64,000 nt of DNA from NCBI RefSeq assembly GCF_001418005.1, contig NZ_LIOL01000001.1, positions 124,001 to 188,000 of the forward strand, written 5' to 3'. This document shows positions 25,545 to 34,211 of the stretch, piece by piece. The stretch comes from Chelatococcus sambhunathii. Its GTDB lineage: Bacteria > Pseudomonadota > Alphaproteobacteria > Rhizobiales > Beijerinckiaceae. The notes below the pieces were generated by a model. The model was given only the letters and a program-made list of their open reading frames with translations. It ran no database searches and was not told where the DNA came from. The stretch's first letter is position 1, and each line of letters opens with the position of its first letter. Both the position numbers and the translations under genes were made by a program.

Positions 25545-26582
25545 ATGAGCATCAAGCCTAGTGTCGTCGAAGCCATCGGCAACACCCCTCTCATCCGCCT
25601 CGCGCGGGCCTCCGAGATGACGGGCTGCGAGATTCTCGGCAAGGCCGAGTTCATGAACCCCGGCCAGTCCGTCAAGGACCGGGCGGCGCTGTTCATCATC
25701 AAGGACGCGGTGGCGAAAGGCACCCTGAAGCCCGGCGGCACCATCGTCGAGGGCACGGCCGGTAACACGGGCATCGGCCTCGCGCTTGTCGGCAATGCGA
25801 TGGGCTTCCGCACCGTCATCGTCATTCCCGACACCCAGTCGCAGGAGAAGAAGGACACGCTTCGCCTCCTTGGGGCCGAACTCGTCGAGGTGCCGGCCGT
25901 CCCCTATGCCAACCCCAACAACTACGTGAAGGTCTCCGGCCGCCTCGCCGAGGAGATCGCGGCGAGCGATCCCCGGGGCGCGATCTGGGCCAACCAGTTC
26001 GACAATGTCGCCAACCGGCAGGCGCATATCGAGACTACGGGCCCCGAAATCTGGGACGCGACGGGCGGCAAGGTCGACGGCTTCATCTGCGCCGTCGGCA
26101 CCGGCGGCACGCTCGCCGGCGTCGCCATGGCGCTGAAGGAGCGCAACCCGAAGATCACCGTCGGCCTTGCCGATCCCATGGGCGCCGCCCTCTACCACTA
26201 CTACGCCCACGGCAGCCTCAAGGCCGAGGGTTCGTCCATCACCGAGGGCATCGGCCAGGGCCGTATCACCAAGAACGTCGAAGGGGCGCCCGTCGACGTC
26301 GCCTTCCAGATCCCGGACGAGGAGGCCATTCCCCTCGTCTTCGAGCTGCTGGAGCATGAGGGCCTGTGCCTCGGTGGCTCGTCCGGCATCAATGTCGCCG
26401 GCGCCATTCGCCTTGCCCGGCATCTCGGCCCGGGCCATACCATCGTGACGGTGCTATGCGATTATGGCACGCGCTATCAGTCGAAGCTGTTCAACCCCAA
26501 CTTTCTGCGCGAGAAGGGCCTGCCGGTGCCAGCCTGGCTCGATCGCGGCCCGCAGGTGAAAGCGCCGCTCGTCGCCGCATGA
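25545..26582 (+). CDS. Cysteine synthase family protein (PLP-dependent)
   Basis: A 345-residue fold-type II PLP enzyme. It starts IKPSVVEAIGNTPLIRL, with the PLP lysine at Lys44 in MNPGQSVKDR, the substrate loop GTAGNTGIGLAL, and the phosphate-binding GTGGTLAG. It makes cysteine from O-acetylserine and sulfide. It is about 20-30 residues longer than E. coli CysK, and lacks the MEPxxSVK spelling, so it is the longer alphaproteobacterial CysK-like form; cystathionine-beta-synthase-type activity is possible. ACGGAG is 8 bases before ATG 25545. A ModE-type regulator gene follows by 37 bases. Confidence 0.88.
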   Translation: MSIKPSVVEAIGNTPLIRLARASEMTGCEILGKAEFMNPGQSVKDRAALFIIKDAVAKGTLKPGGTIVEGTAGNTGIGLALVGNAMGFRTVIVIPDTQSQEKKDTLRLLGAELVEVPAVPYANPNNYVKVSGRLAEEIAASDPRGAIWANQFDNVANRQAHIETTGPEIWDATGGKVDGFICAVGTGGTLAGVAMALKERNPKITVGLADPMGAALYHYYAHGSLKAEGSSITEGIGQGRITKNVEGAPVDVAFQIPDEEAIPLVFELLEHEGLCLGGSSGINVAGAIRLARHLGPGHTIVTVLCDYGTRYQSKLFNPNFLREKGLPVPAWLDRGPQVKAPLVAA

Positions 26583-26619
26583 TCCCCTCGATTTCCGAAC
26601 GGGAGGCTGTCGCAGCGCC

Positions 26620-26979
26620 ATGGAGAGCCAAGTCGAGGTCCGCCTGCGCCTCCTGCTGGGCCCGTCCATCGCCATCGGCCCCGGCAAGGCGGAGCTGCTA
26701 CGCGGCATCCGCGAGACAGGCTCGATCGCCGCAGCCGGCCGGCGCATGAACATGAGCTACCGACGCAGCTGGCTCCTGGTGCGTACCATGAACACCTGCT
26801 TCCGCGAGCCGCTCGTCGATGCCGCCAAGGGCGGCTCTGGCGGCGGCGGCGCGCGCCTCACCGACGCGGGCCTGCGCGTCCTCGTCCTCTATGAGGAGAT
26901 GGAGCGCAAGGCGCGGCAGTCCATCGCCGGCGAAGTCGCCGGGCTGCGTGCCATGATGCGCGACGCACCAGAGGAGTGA
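26620..26979 (+). CDS. ModE N-terminal-type winged-helix regulator
   Basis: A 119-residue protein consisting only of the LysR-like winged helix of ModE: RLRLLLGPSIAIGPGKAELLRGIRETGSIAAAGRRMNMSYRRSW, where GSI..AGR..MSYRR is the recognition helix signature, followed by RLTDAG and a dimerisation helix. The molybdate-binding TOBE/MOP domains of full ModE (about 260 residues) are absent. Such short forms probably need another signal or act as constitutive DNA binders. It is followed by two inverted repeats and then the tungstate transporter genes, which are its likely targets; TunR of sulfate reducers is a relevant parallel. Confidence 0.88.
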   Translation: MESQVEVRLRLLLGPSIAIGPGKAELLRGIRETGSIAAAGRRMNMSYRRSWLLVRTMNTCFREPLVDAAKGGSGGGGARLTDAGLRVLVLYEEMERKARQSIAGEVAGLRAMMRDAPEE

Positions 26980-27023
26980 TTCCTCCCTTCCCGAGACCGG
27001 CCCAGCTCGTGCCGATACCGGAG

Positions 27024-27046
27024 GGGGATAGGTGCCGCCTATCCCC
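27024..27046. promoter_or_regulatory. Perfect 9-bp inverted repeat after the ModE-type gene
   Basis: GGGGATAGG and CCTATCCCC flank the 5-base loop TGCCG. It may be the stem of a terminator for the regulator gene, though no T-run follows, or an operator half of a composite site; it abuts the palindrome at 27045-27070. Confidence 0.5.
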
Positions 27047-27070
27047 GATATGCCGCAGATATCATATCGG
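27045..27070. promoter_or_regulatory. Candidate ModE/TunR-type operator before tupBCA
   Basis: A perfect dyad, CCGATATG then 10 bases then CATATCGG, lies about 78 bases before the tupB start. E. coli ModE boxes are likewise dyads with a TATA-rich core and a 6-8 base centre, so this is a natural binding site for the regulator encoded upstream. Binding is inferred. Confidence 0.6.
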
Positions 27071-27147
27071 TTTCAAGGCACGGCTGTGCATCATGGCACT
27101 TGAGGCACGGTCGCGCGGGAGCGACCGTGGCCGGATGAGAGGCCAGA

Positions 27148-27852
27148 TTGCAGGGTTTAGATGAAGCATTGGCGGCGGCGTGGCGGCTGATCGTCACGGG
27201 TGACACAGCCCTCGTCGAGATTGTCGCCCTCTCGCTGAAGGTCAGCCTTACCGCCGTCTTCTGTGCCGCCGTGGTCGGTCTGCCGCTCGGCGCGGTCCTG
27301 GCGCTCGTCCGATTTCCCGGTCGCGGTCCCGTCATCGTCGTCATCGATGCCCTGATGGGCCTGCCGCCGGTGGTCGCAGGTCTCTTCGTCTATCTTCTCC
27401 TCTCCCGCGCCGGTCCCCTCGGCCCGTACGGCCTGCTGTTCACCCCGACGGCCATGGTGATCGCCCAGACCCTGCTGGTGATCCCGATCATCGCGGCGCT
27501 GACCCGGCAGGTGGTCACCGACCTCTGGGCGGAATACTGCGAGCAACTCACCTCCCTCGGGGCCGGCCGACTGCGGGCCGTGCCGACGCTTCTGTGGGAC
27601 GCGCGCTCCAGCCTCGTCACGGCGATCCTTGCCGGGCTCGGCCGCGCCATGGCGGAGGTCGGCGCCATCCTCGTCGTGGGCGGCAACATCGACGGCGTCA
27701 CGCGCACCATGACGACGGCCATCGCGCTCGAGACGAGCAAGGGCGACCTGCCCCTTGCCCTCGGCCTCGGCATCGTGTTGCTCGTCATCGTGCTCGCCAT
27801 CAACGCCGCGGCCCACATGCTTGGCGCCACGGCCCGCCGCGCCGCGGGATGA
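27148..27852 (+). CDS. tupB: Tungstate ABC transporter permease
   Basis: A 234-residue inner-membrane permease with five or six helices. It shows the binding-protein-dependent transport EAA-type loop (LTSLGAGRLRAVPTLLWDARSSLVTAILAGLGRAMAEVG) and the segment IDALMGLPPVVAGLFVYLLLSRAGPLG, characteristic of TupB-like permeases. The likely start is TTG 27148 (LQGLDEALAAAW), a weak initiation codon. It is first in the order permease, ATPase, binding protein, and overlaps tupC by 4 bases. Confidence 0.87.
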   Translation: MQGLDEALAAAWRLIVTGDTALVEIVALSLKVSLTAVFCAAVVGLPLGAVLALVRFPGRGPVIVVIDALMGLPPVVAGLFVYLLLSRAGPLGPYGLLFTPTAMVIAQTLLVIPIIAALTRQVVTDLWAEYCEQLTSLGAGRLRAVPTLLWDARSSLVTAILAGLGRAMAEVGAILVVGGNIDGVTRTMTTAIALETSKGDLPLALGLGIVLLVIVLAINAAAHMLGATARRAAG

Positions 27853-28598
27853 GGCCGCCGATGCATGCCCGGGCCACCATCCTTCCCCTCAGCCTCGACC
27901 GGGTGACCTATGCGCGCGGCGGCGAGACACTCATCGACGGCATCTCGGTCACCATTGGTTCGTCGAGCCGCACCGTCGTCCTTGGCCCCAACGGCGCCGG
28001 CAAGAGCCTGCTGCTGCGCCTGTGCCACGGCCTGGTCGCGCCGACCGACGGCGCGGTGCGCTGGGCCGGCGCCGACGCCTTCGGACGCCGCGACACCGCC
28101 GGGCGGCAGGCGATGGTCTTCCAGCGGCCGGTGCTGCTGCGCCGCTCGGCCCTCGCCAACATCACCTATGCCCTGGCGCTGCAAGGCCGCCTCGAGCGCG
28201 GCGAGCGCGATGCGCGTGCCCGCGAAGCGCTCGCGAGCGTCGGTCTCGCCCATGTCGCCGAGCGGCCGGCGCGCGTGCTCTCCGGTGGAGAGCAGCAGCG
28301 CCTCGCGATTGCGCGCGCGGCCGCCCTTGAGCCGGACGTGCTTTTCCTCGACGAGCCGACGGCCAGCCTCGATCCCGGCGCCTCCCGCGCGATCGAGGAC
28401 GCCATCCGCGCCATCGACGCCGCCGGCACCAAGATCATCATGACGACGCACGATCTCGGCCAGGCCCGACGCCTCGCCGAAGAGGTGCTGTTTCTCTGCC
28501 GCGGCCGGCTCATGGAGCATACCCCCGCTGGGGAATTCTTCGAGCACCCGCGCACGCCGCAGGCGGCCGCCTTCCTGCGCGGCGACCTCGTGGCCTGA
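27849..28598 (+). CDS. tupC: Tungstate ABC transporter ATP-binding protein
   Basis: A 249-residue ABC ATPase: Walker A GPNGAGKS at residues 46-53, signature LSGGEQQRLAIARA, Walker B VLFLDEPTASLDP, and switch His in TTHDLGQ. It ends with the short C-terminus typical of TupC, without the TOBE extension of ModC. I take ATG 27849, which makes an ATGA overlap with tupB; ATG 27861 is the alternative. It energises oxyanion uptake with TupB and TupA. Confidence 0.88.
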   Translation: MRPPMHARATILPLSLDRVTYARGGETLIDGISVTIGSSSRTVVLGPNGAGKSLLLRLCHGLVAPTDGAVRWAGADAFGRRDTAGRQAMVFQRPVLLRRSALANITYALALQGRLERGERDARAREALASVGLAHVAERPARVLSGGEQQRLAIARAAALEPDVLFLDEPTASLDPGASRAIEDAIRAIDAAGTKIIMTTHDLGQARRLAEEVLFLCRGRLMEHTPAGEFFEHPRTPQAAAFLRGDLVA

Positions 28599-28613
28599 AC
28601 GATTGGGCCGGCG

Positions 28614-29474
28614 ATGACAATGAGGCTGTTCGAAACGACCCGCCGCGCCGTCATCGCCGCGGCCGTGGGCGCAGCAATCTGGGGATTTGCGGCCCCGGCC
28701 GGGGCGCAGACGGCGGAAAGGCCCTTCATCACCGTCGCCTCCACGACCTCCACCGAGCAATCCGGCCTCTTCAAGCATCTCCTGCCGCAGTTCACCGGGA
28801 AGACCGGCATCGAGGTGCGCGTCGTCGCGGTCGGCACCGGCCAGGCGCTGAAGATCGGCGAGCGCGGCGATGCCGACCTGGTCTTCGTCCACGCCAGAAG
28901 CGCGGAGGAGGACTTTGTTGCCAAGGGCTTCGGCGTTGGCCGCTCCGACGTCATGTACAACGACTTCGTCCTCGTGGGGCCGAAGAGTGACCCGGCCGGC
29001 GTCAAGGGTAGTCGCGATGCCGTCAAGGCGCTGCAGGCCATCGCCCGCAAGAAGGCGCCCTTCGTCTCGCGCGGCGACGACAGCGGCACGCACCAGGCCG
29101 AGCTCGACCTTTGGCAACGCGCGGCGCTCCATCCCAAGGCCGACGGCAACTGGTATCGCGAGACGGGCTCGGGCATGGGGCCCGCCCTTAACACCGCGGC
29201 CGCCATGGACGCCTACATCCTCGCCGATCGCGGCACGTGGCTGAGCTTCAAGAACCGCGGCGATCTCACTCTCCTCGTCGAGGGCGACGACCGGCTCTTC
29301 AACCAATACGGCATCATCCTCGTCAATCCGGCGCGCCACGCGCATGTGAAGGAAAAGGAAGCCCGCACCTTCATCAACTGGGTCATCTCGCCCGAGGGCC
29401 AGGCGGCCATCGCCGCCTACAGGATCGAGGGCGAGCAGCTCTTCTTCCCCAATGCCCGCAGGAAGGGCGCCTGA
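28614..29474 (+). CDS. tupA: Tungstate ABC transporter substrate-binding protein
   Basis: A 286-residue periplasmic protein with a Sec signal (residues 1-31, cleaved near GAQ-T). The mature start carries the oxyanion motif VASTTSTEQSGL at about 42-52, the TTTS-type signature that separates TupA from molybdate-binding ModA and from WtpA. Other TupA hallmarks: GTGQALKIGERGDADLVFVHA, MYNDFVLVGP and SRGDDSGTHQAE. TupA binds tungstate far more tightly than molybdate in characterised cases. It follows tupC by 15 bases and closes the operon. Confidence 0.9.
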   Translation: MTMRLFETTRRAVIAAAVGAAIWGFAAPAGAQTAERPFITVASTTSTEQSGLFKHLLPQFTGKTGIEVRVVAVGTGQALKIGERGDADLVFVHARSAEEDFVAKGFGVGRSDVMYNDFVLVGPKSDPAGVKGSRDAVKALQAIARKKAPFVSRGDDSGTHQAELDLWQRAALHPKADGNWYRETGSGMGPALNTAAAMDAYILADRGTWLSFKNRGDLTLLVEGDDRLFNQYGIILVNPARHAHVKEKEARTFINWVISPEGQAAIAAYRIEGEQLFFPNARRKGA

Positions 29475-29543
29475 CCGTCCGACGGCAGCCTGCGCCGCAA
29501 CGCCGCTTCCTGCGCCGCGCCCGAATCCGTCTATACTTGCGCA

Positions 29544-30434
29544 ATGTTCGTATCGGGCGCAGCAGACACCTTCCTTCTCGGCGTCGACGGCGGGGGCACC
29601 CAGTGCCGCCTGCGCCTGCGCTCCGGCGACGGCGCCCTCGTCGGCGAGGCGAGCGGAGGGCCTTCCAATATCCGTTTCGATCCTGAGACGGTAGCCCGCG
29701 CCATCCTCGCCGGCTGCCACGCGATCCTCGACCGCGCCGGCCTTCCACGCGAGACGACATCGCTCATCCACGCCGGCTTCGGCCTCGCCGGGGCGGCGCA
29801 GACCTCCGCCCGCGAGCAGTTCCTGGCAAGCCGGCTGCCCTTCCGCTCGATCTCGCTCGATACGGATGCCTATGCCGCTTGGCTCGGCGCTTTCGGTGGC
29901 GAGAACGGGGCCATCCTCATCGTCGGCACCGGCTCCTGCGGCCTGTCGATCGTCAACGGGGAGCGAACCTACGTGGGTGGCTGGGGGGCCGAGATTTCCG
30001 ACGAAGGCAGCGGGCTAGCAATCGGCCGCGAGGCGATCAGGCGGGCGCTCTGGGCCCATGACGGGCGGGCGACGATGACCGCGCTGGCAGAGACGCTGCT
30101 CGACGGCTTCGGCCGCAATCCCGAGATGATCATCGACTGGGCGCGCTCTGCCCGTCCGGCCGATTTCGCGCGCCTGGCGCCACTCGTCTTCGATTATGCG
30201 AACCAGCGTGATCCCTTGGCCATAAGCCTCGTGGAGACAGCCGCGCGTGATGTCACCCGCATCGCCGAGCGCCTTCTTTCCGCTGGCGCTCCACGACTGT
30301 GCCTCATGGGCGGCGTCGCCGGCGCGTTGAGGCCCTGGCTGCCGCCCTATGTCACTGACAGGATCGTCCCGGCGGCGGCCGACGCGACCGAAGGGGCTAT
30401 CCTGATGGCCTGCCGGGCGGCTGGCGGCAACTGA
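29544..30434 (+). CDS. BadF/BadG/BcrA/BcrD ATPase family protein, N-acetylglucosamine kinase-like
   Basis: A 296-residue actin-fold kinase. The phosphate-1 loop is LLGVDGGGTQCRLRL at about residues 11-25, phosphate-2 region ILIVGTGSCGLSIV near 130, and the GGWGAEISDEGSGLAIGREAIR segment is shared by bacterial GlcNAc kinases of this family. It probably phosphorylates an amino sugar recycled from cell wall or chitin, but no sugar transporter is adjacent to confirm it. It starts 69 bases after tupA and may be an unrelated transcription unit. Confidence 0.85.
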   Translation: MFVSGAADTFLLGVDGGGTQCRLRLRSGDGALVGEASGGPSNIRFDPETVARAILAGCHAILDRAGLPRETTSLIHAGFGLAGAAQTSAREQFLASRLPFRSISLDTDAYAAWLGAFGGENGAILIVGTGSCGLSIVNGERTYVGGWGAEISDEGSGLAIGREAIRRALWAHDGRATMTALAETLLDGFGRNPEMIIDWARSARPADFARLAPLVFDYANQRDPLAISLVETAARDVTRIAERLLSAGAPRLCLMGGVAGALRPWLPPYVTDRIVPAAADATEGAILMACRAAGGN

Positions 30435-30521
30435 CCCTGCAGACTACGGTCAATAAGGCCGCTTTCTCTTTTACTAAAAAACTGATAAATTTTTACCGAT
30501 CTCTAATGGAGGGGCGCGGCC

Positions 30522-30803
30522 ATGTTACCGCTCATTCGGTCTCGTTACACCTTGGCGGCCTTGGCCGCAGCAGGTGCTTATGCCTTGTCTTTCGTCCCGG
30601 CCGGTGCCCAGCAGGCTCCGACGATCAACCTCGGCCCGTTCCAGGCCATCGTGTGCCAGCCTGTTCCGCCAAACACGGCTCCGGCTTTCGTGCTCGAGCG
30701 CGGCGGCCAGTGCCCCGTCGGATTCGTCGCCGTGGTTGCCGATCGGCCTGCCGCGATTGACGCGCCCTCTCCGCTTGCTGACAACTCGAGCAGCAGCGGC
30801 TAA
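30522..30803 (+). CDS. Small exported protein, uncharacterised
   Basis: A 93-residue predicted secreted protein. Residues 1-29 form a Sec signal (RYTLAALAAAGAYALSFVPAGAQ). The mature part of about 64 residues contains two cysteines (VCQPV and GQCPVGF) that could form a disulfide and ends in a Ser/Gly tail. I recognise no family. Support for it being real: clean signal peptide, AT-rich upstream spacer, a GGAGGGGCG-like ribosome site and a strong intrinsic terminator 50 bases after its stop. Confidence 0.65.
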   Translation: MLPLIRSRYTLAALAAAGAYALSFVPAGAQQAPTINLGPFQAIVCQPVPPNTAPAFVLERGGQCPVGFVAVVADRPAAIDAPSPLADNSSSSG

Positions 30804-31433
30804 GCCGGCAGAAGAAGAAGCGTAGACGAGACAGCGTTCGGCAGTTTCATCTGAAAACCCGCAGACCTTCTGCGGGTTTTGTTTTGCATCCAACCGTCCG
30901 CCCCGCCCGGACAAATTGCTCCTGAGCGCGGCCCGAGCGGCAGCCTTTCCCCTCCTTGCGACATTGCTCCGCCGGTCTGCACGGCTGTGGCTGGAGCCCC
31001 CAAAGGGGAACGCAGCCCCGGCATGAGGCCGGGCAGCCCGCCTGCCCCTTCCCGCAGAAAATCGTCCAGGATTCGAGGGCCAGGGCAGGAATGCTGCCCT
31101 CGATATCCCCTTGGATCGGCGACGCCGCGCGAGGACACGCGCGGCCGTCATGCCGCACGCCCATCGGCGCACTGAGGCCGGAGCCGGGGCCCCGCAAGGT
31201 AGAGAATACCTCGCCACTGAACGATTGAACGCCGCGCGCCTCGATCAAAGGCAACCACCAAACCCATAAAACCCTATGGTTAACAGTTACTTCAAATTTT
31301 ACCATAAGTTGAATTAAGATTAGGATGATAATCTTCGACAATGAATACGTACAATTGCGCTTTTATCAGCAGGGGATATTTATAAGAAGGGACGCAGAAT
31401 TGCCGCATTCGAAACAATAAGAGGCGTCCCACC
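30804..31433. other. 630-bp spacer, GC-rich then AT-rich, no gene
   Basis: After the terminator at 30854-30884 this stretch has no ORF with convincing coding character. From about 31255 the base composition drops sharply to AT-rich, carrying a near-palindrome AACCCATA/TATGGTT (31261-31281), a 7-bp inverted repeat AAGATTA/TAATCTT (31316-31335), and a 7-bp long-range stem GGGACGC/GCGTCCC (31389-31430) next to the ribosome site of the BTLCP gene. It is the likely promoter and leader of that gene. Confidence 0.6.
30854..30884 (+). terminator. Strong intrinsic terminator
   Basis: A 12-bp perfect stem AAAACCCGCAGA/TCTGCGGGTTTT with a 3-base loop (CCT), followed by GTTTT. It ends the transcript of the small exported protein. 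Confidence 0.88.
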
Positions 31434-32048
31434 ATGAAGACCAAAGAGCTTGCCATTGCCGCAGCCGCAATGCTGTGCATGTCTGCGGCCCCAGCCATGA
31501 CCGCCCCCTCTGTCGACCCGCTCGAGGAGGTTGGGCTCGGCACTTCGACGCACATCCACCTCGGAATGTCCGTGCCGATCCCCCAGGGCTATTACGAACT
31601 TTGCATCGCCCAGCCGTCCGTCTGTCGCCCGCGCAAGGGCCAGGCGGATGTCACACGCGACGGTCAGGTGGTCCTGTCGCGCAAGAGGCTGCAGCAGATG
31701 GTGGCCGTCAACGCCGCGGTCAACCGCAGCATGCGCGCTGTCGAGGACATCAACCGGCTCGGCGTCGCGGACAAGTGGAGCATTGGCGGTGCGTCGGGCG
31801 ACTGCGAGGATTTCGCTCTGACGAAGCGCCAGCGCCTGCTCGCGCAGGGCTGGCCCTCCAGCGCCCTTCTCATCGCGCTTGTGCGCACGTCGTGGGGCCA
31901 GCAGCACGCCGTGCTGCTGGTGCGCACCGACAGGGGCGACTATGCCCTCGATAACCTCGTTCAGGAGGTCAAGCCCTGGCGCAGCACGTCCTATTCCTGG
32001 GAAAAGGTACAGTCACCGACGCAGATGTGGGTCTGGCACAACGTCTGA
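31434..32048 (+). CDS. Transglutaminase-like cysteine peptidase (BTLCP)
   Basis: A 204-residue secreted protein with a signal peptide (residues 1-24). The papain-like triad is visible: Cys124 in GDCEDFAL, His158 in GQQHAVLLV, Asp173 in YALDNL. This is the bacterial transglutaminase-like cysteine proteinase family (PF06035, LapG-related), common in Hyphomicrobiales and often several copies per genome. LapG relatives clip surface adhesins in a c-di-GMP-controlled way; no LapD or adhesin gene is here. Its stop lies 18 bases from the convergent BY-kinase gene at the edge of the exopolysaccharide locus, so a role at the cell surface is plausible. Confidence 0.9.
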   Translation: MKTKELAIAAAAMLCMSAAPAMTAPSVDPLEEVGLGTSTHIHLGMSVPIPQGYYELCIAQPSVCRPRKGQADVTRDGQVVLSRKRLQQMVAVNAAVNRSMRAVEDINRLGVADKWSIGGASGDCEDFALTKRQRLLAQGWPSSALLIALVRTSWGQQHAVLLVRTDRGDYALDNLVQEVKPWRSTSYSWEKVQSPTQMWVWHNV

Positions 32049-32066
32049 TCTGGCGCCGGGCGGGCC

Positions 32067-34211
32067 TCACGCGCTCCCGCCCGGCTTTCGACCTTTGGCT
32101 GCATAGGGATAGTAGCTTCCCTCCCCCGATGCCGCAGCGACCCCGTTGAGCGCGACATAGACCGTCTCGCCCTTGACCCGGCGAAGTTCCTTGAGGCTCT
32201 GCAGCACCTCGCGCTGCGTCGTCGTCTTCCAGTGCACGACATAGAGCACCACGTCGGCATAGACGGCGAGCAGCAACGGATCGGAGACGACGGCCAGCGG
32301 TGGCGCATCGAGAATGATGACGTCGAAGGCCTTGCGGCAACCCTCGAGCAACGCCCGGAAACGGGCTGAATCGAGGATGCTCTCGGCCGGGAAGAACTGG
32401 GCATCGCCGCTGATGAAGGCCGACATGTCGCTGAGCGGGTCTATGACCCGCACATCGTTGACATGGGCTGTCGTGGCCCGGTCGGCGAGGATGTCGACAA
32501 GGCCCGTCTTGACGTCGACCTTGAGCAGGCGATGCACACTCGGCTTGCGCAGGTCGCAGTCGATGAGGAGCGTTCTGCGGCCTGCCAGAGCCGCCGCCCG
32601 GCCGAGTGCGACGGCCGTGACGGACTTGCCCTCCCCCGGCTTCGTCGAGGTGACGAGCACGACCTTTCCCCCCGCCTCGCCTTCGCCGGCGCTCATCAGG
32701 ATGTCGAGCCCCAGGCGCAGGCGGCGGATCGCCTCGGCGTAGCCCGAGCCGGGCTCGCGCACCACCTTGTCCTGCACTGGCACGGCGGCTCTGGCCGACT
32801 CGACCTGCGGCAGGCTTGCGACGACGTCGAGCCCCGTCGCCTCCTCGACCTCGTCCGCCTTGAGGAAGCCGCGTCCAAAGGTGTCGCGAACCCAGGCGAT
32901 ACCGAAACCCGCACCGAAGGCGAGGAACAGCGAGGCGACGAGGATCGGCAACGTCGGCGGAAAGCTCGGCCGCACCGCGGCCATCGCCTCGGCGACGATG
33001 CGGCTGTCCGCCAGCACGAGGCCACGCTGCTGGCTCACCTGTCTAAGGCGACCGAGGTAGTTCTGATAGAGCGCGCGGTTCGCCGCCACCTCTTCGCGCA
33101 GCTTGTAGAGCTGGACCGACGCATCAGCCGGCAAGTCTGACGTGTTGACGAGCATGTCGAGGTCGCGGCGCACCTGCTGTGCGCGCTGCTCGGACGCATC
33201 GGCCGCGCGCTGCAGTTCCTCGGTGCGGGCACGGCCGAGCGCCACGATCCGGGCATCGATGGCAGCGATGCGTGTGCGCAGGGCTGTAACCCGCGCCGGC
33301 GGCAACCTTCCGGCCGACAGTTGCCGCTCGATCTCCCGGCGCTCCTCGGTGAGGGCATCGCTCTCGCCCCCTGCCAAGGCCCTTGCGATGCCGGTGGTGT
33401 CTGCGTCTTGCACCAGGGGCTCGAGCGTTCGCAGCCGCGCGAGCGCATCAGTCCGTGCGGCAATGTCCTCCTCGAGAGCCGTCCGGAGCGAAACCAGGCG
33501 GTTGCGGCCGTCCTCCCCCATCCGCTCCATCGCCTGCTCCAGCGTGAATCGGTCGAGTTCGGCTTCGGCCCGCCGCAGTTCCTCGCCGAGGTCGGTCACG
33601 CGGCTGGCGAGAACGCGCTCCGCATTCGCCACGAGCCGCAGCCGGCTCGCGATCTGGTCTTCAATATAGGCCTGGGCATAGGCATTGGCGATGCGGGCCG
33701 CCTTGTCCGGATCGCGCGAGGAGGCTTCGATGGCGATGATCGAGGTGACGCCGCGGCGGGCGATGTCGACGCGCCGCGCCAGCCGGTCGATGATGCGCCG
33801 CTCGACGCGCGGCGGAAGGGGCTGTCCCGGCTGCGCCTGCCCCTCGGACCCATCGACGGCGGCCGGCCACAATCCCGCGGCGATCTGGGTTAGAAGATCC
33901 GGCCGGTTAAATTCCTCGTCGTCCTGCAGGTTGAGCCGGGCGATGACGCGCCGCGCGATCACCGGCGAGGCCATGATCTCCACCTCACCGTCGACGGCGC
34001 CGATATTGGGCGGAGCGGGCGTAACGTTGTCGAGGCTGACCAGCCTCTGCTCCCGCGGGTCGATCATGACGAGCGTCGTCGCGGAATAGCGCGAGGGGAT
34101 CTGCGACAGTACAAGGATGACGAGCCCCAGAACGGCGATGACCGTGACGGCGATGGTGAATCGCTGGCGACGCAGCAGGCCCGTAAGCGACTGGAGATCG
34201 AACTCGTTCAA
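32067..34211 (-). CDS. Polysaccharide co-polymerase/tyrosine autokinase (Wzc/BceF-like)
   Basis: A 714-residue BY-kinase. Residues about 5-100 are a Wzz domain with TM1 at 18-36; a long coiled-coil periplasmic part (about 180-400) follows, then TM2 near 425-445, then the cytoplasmic kinase with Walker A GEGKS (526-530), Walker A' DCDLRKP (551-557) and Walker B VIILDAP (631-637). The C-terminus holds only a short Tyr cluster, YYPY at 700-703. It governs chain length and export of exopolysaccharide. I choose TTG 34211 as start because GGAGGAGGGG lies 6 bases upstream and the Wzz domain then begins at once; an ATG at 34370 would add 53 unrelated residues. Confidence 0.9.
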   Translation of the reverse strand: MNEFDLQSLTGLLRRQRFTIAVTVIAVLGLVILVLSQIPSRYSATTLVMIDPREQRLVSLDNVTPAPPNIGAVDGEVEIMASPVIARRVIARLNLQDDEEFNRPDLLTQIAAGLWPAAVDGSEGQAQPGQPLPPRVERRIIDRLARRVDIARRGVTSIIAIEASSRDPDKAARIANAYAQAYIEDQIASRLRLVANAERVLASRVTDLGEELRRAEAELDRFTLEQAMERMGEDGRNRLVSLRTALEEDIAARTDALARLRTLEPLVQDADTTGIARALAGGESDALTEERREIERQLSAGRLPPARVTALRTRIAAIDARIVALGRARTEELQRAADASEQRAQQVRRDLDMLVNTSDLPADASVQLYKLREEVAANRALYQNYLGRLRQVSQQRGLVLADSRIVAEAMAAVRPSFPPTLPILVASLFLAFGAGFGIAWVRDTFGRGFLKADEVEEATGLDVVASLPQVESARAAVPVQDKVVREPGSGYAEAIRRLRLGLDILMSAGEGEAGGKVVLVTSTKPGEGKSVTAVALGRAAALAGRRTLLIDCDLRKPSVHRLLKVDVKTGLVDILADRATTAHVNDVRVIDPLSDMSAFISGDAQFFPAESILDSARFRALLEGCRKAFDVIILDAPPLAVVSDPLLLAVYADVVLYVVHWKTTTQREVLQSLKELRRVKGETVYVALNGVAAASGEGSYYPYAAKGRKPGGSA

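Noticed and set aside
27390-29771. A 793-codon minus-strand frame opposite tupB, tupC and tupA
   Set aside because: Antisense to three genes with clear ABC motifs; no domain of its own.
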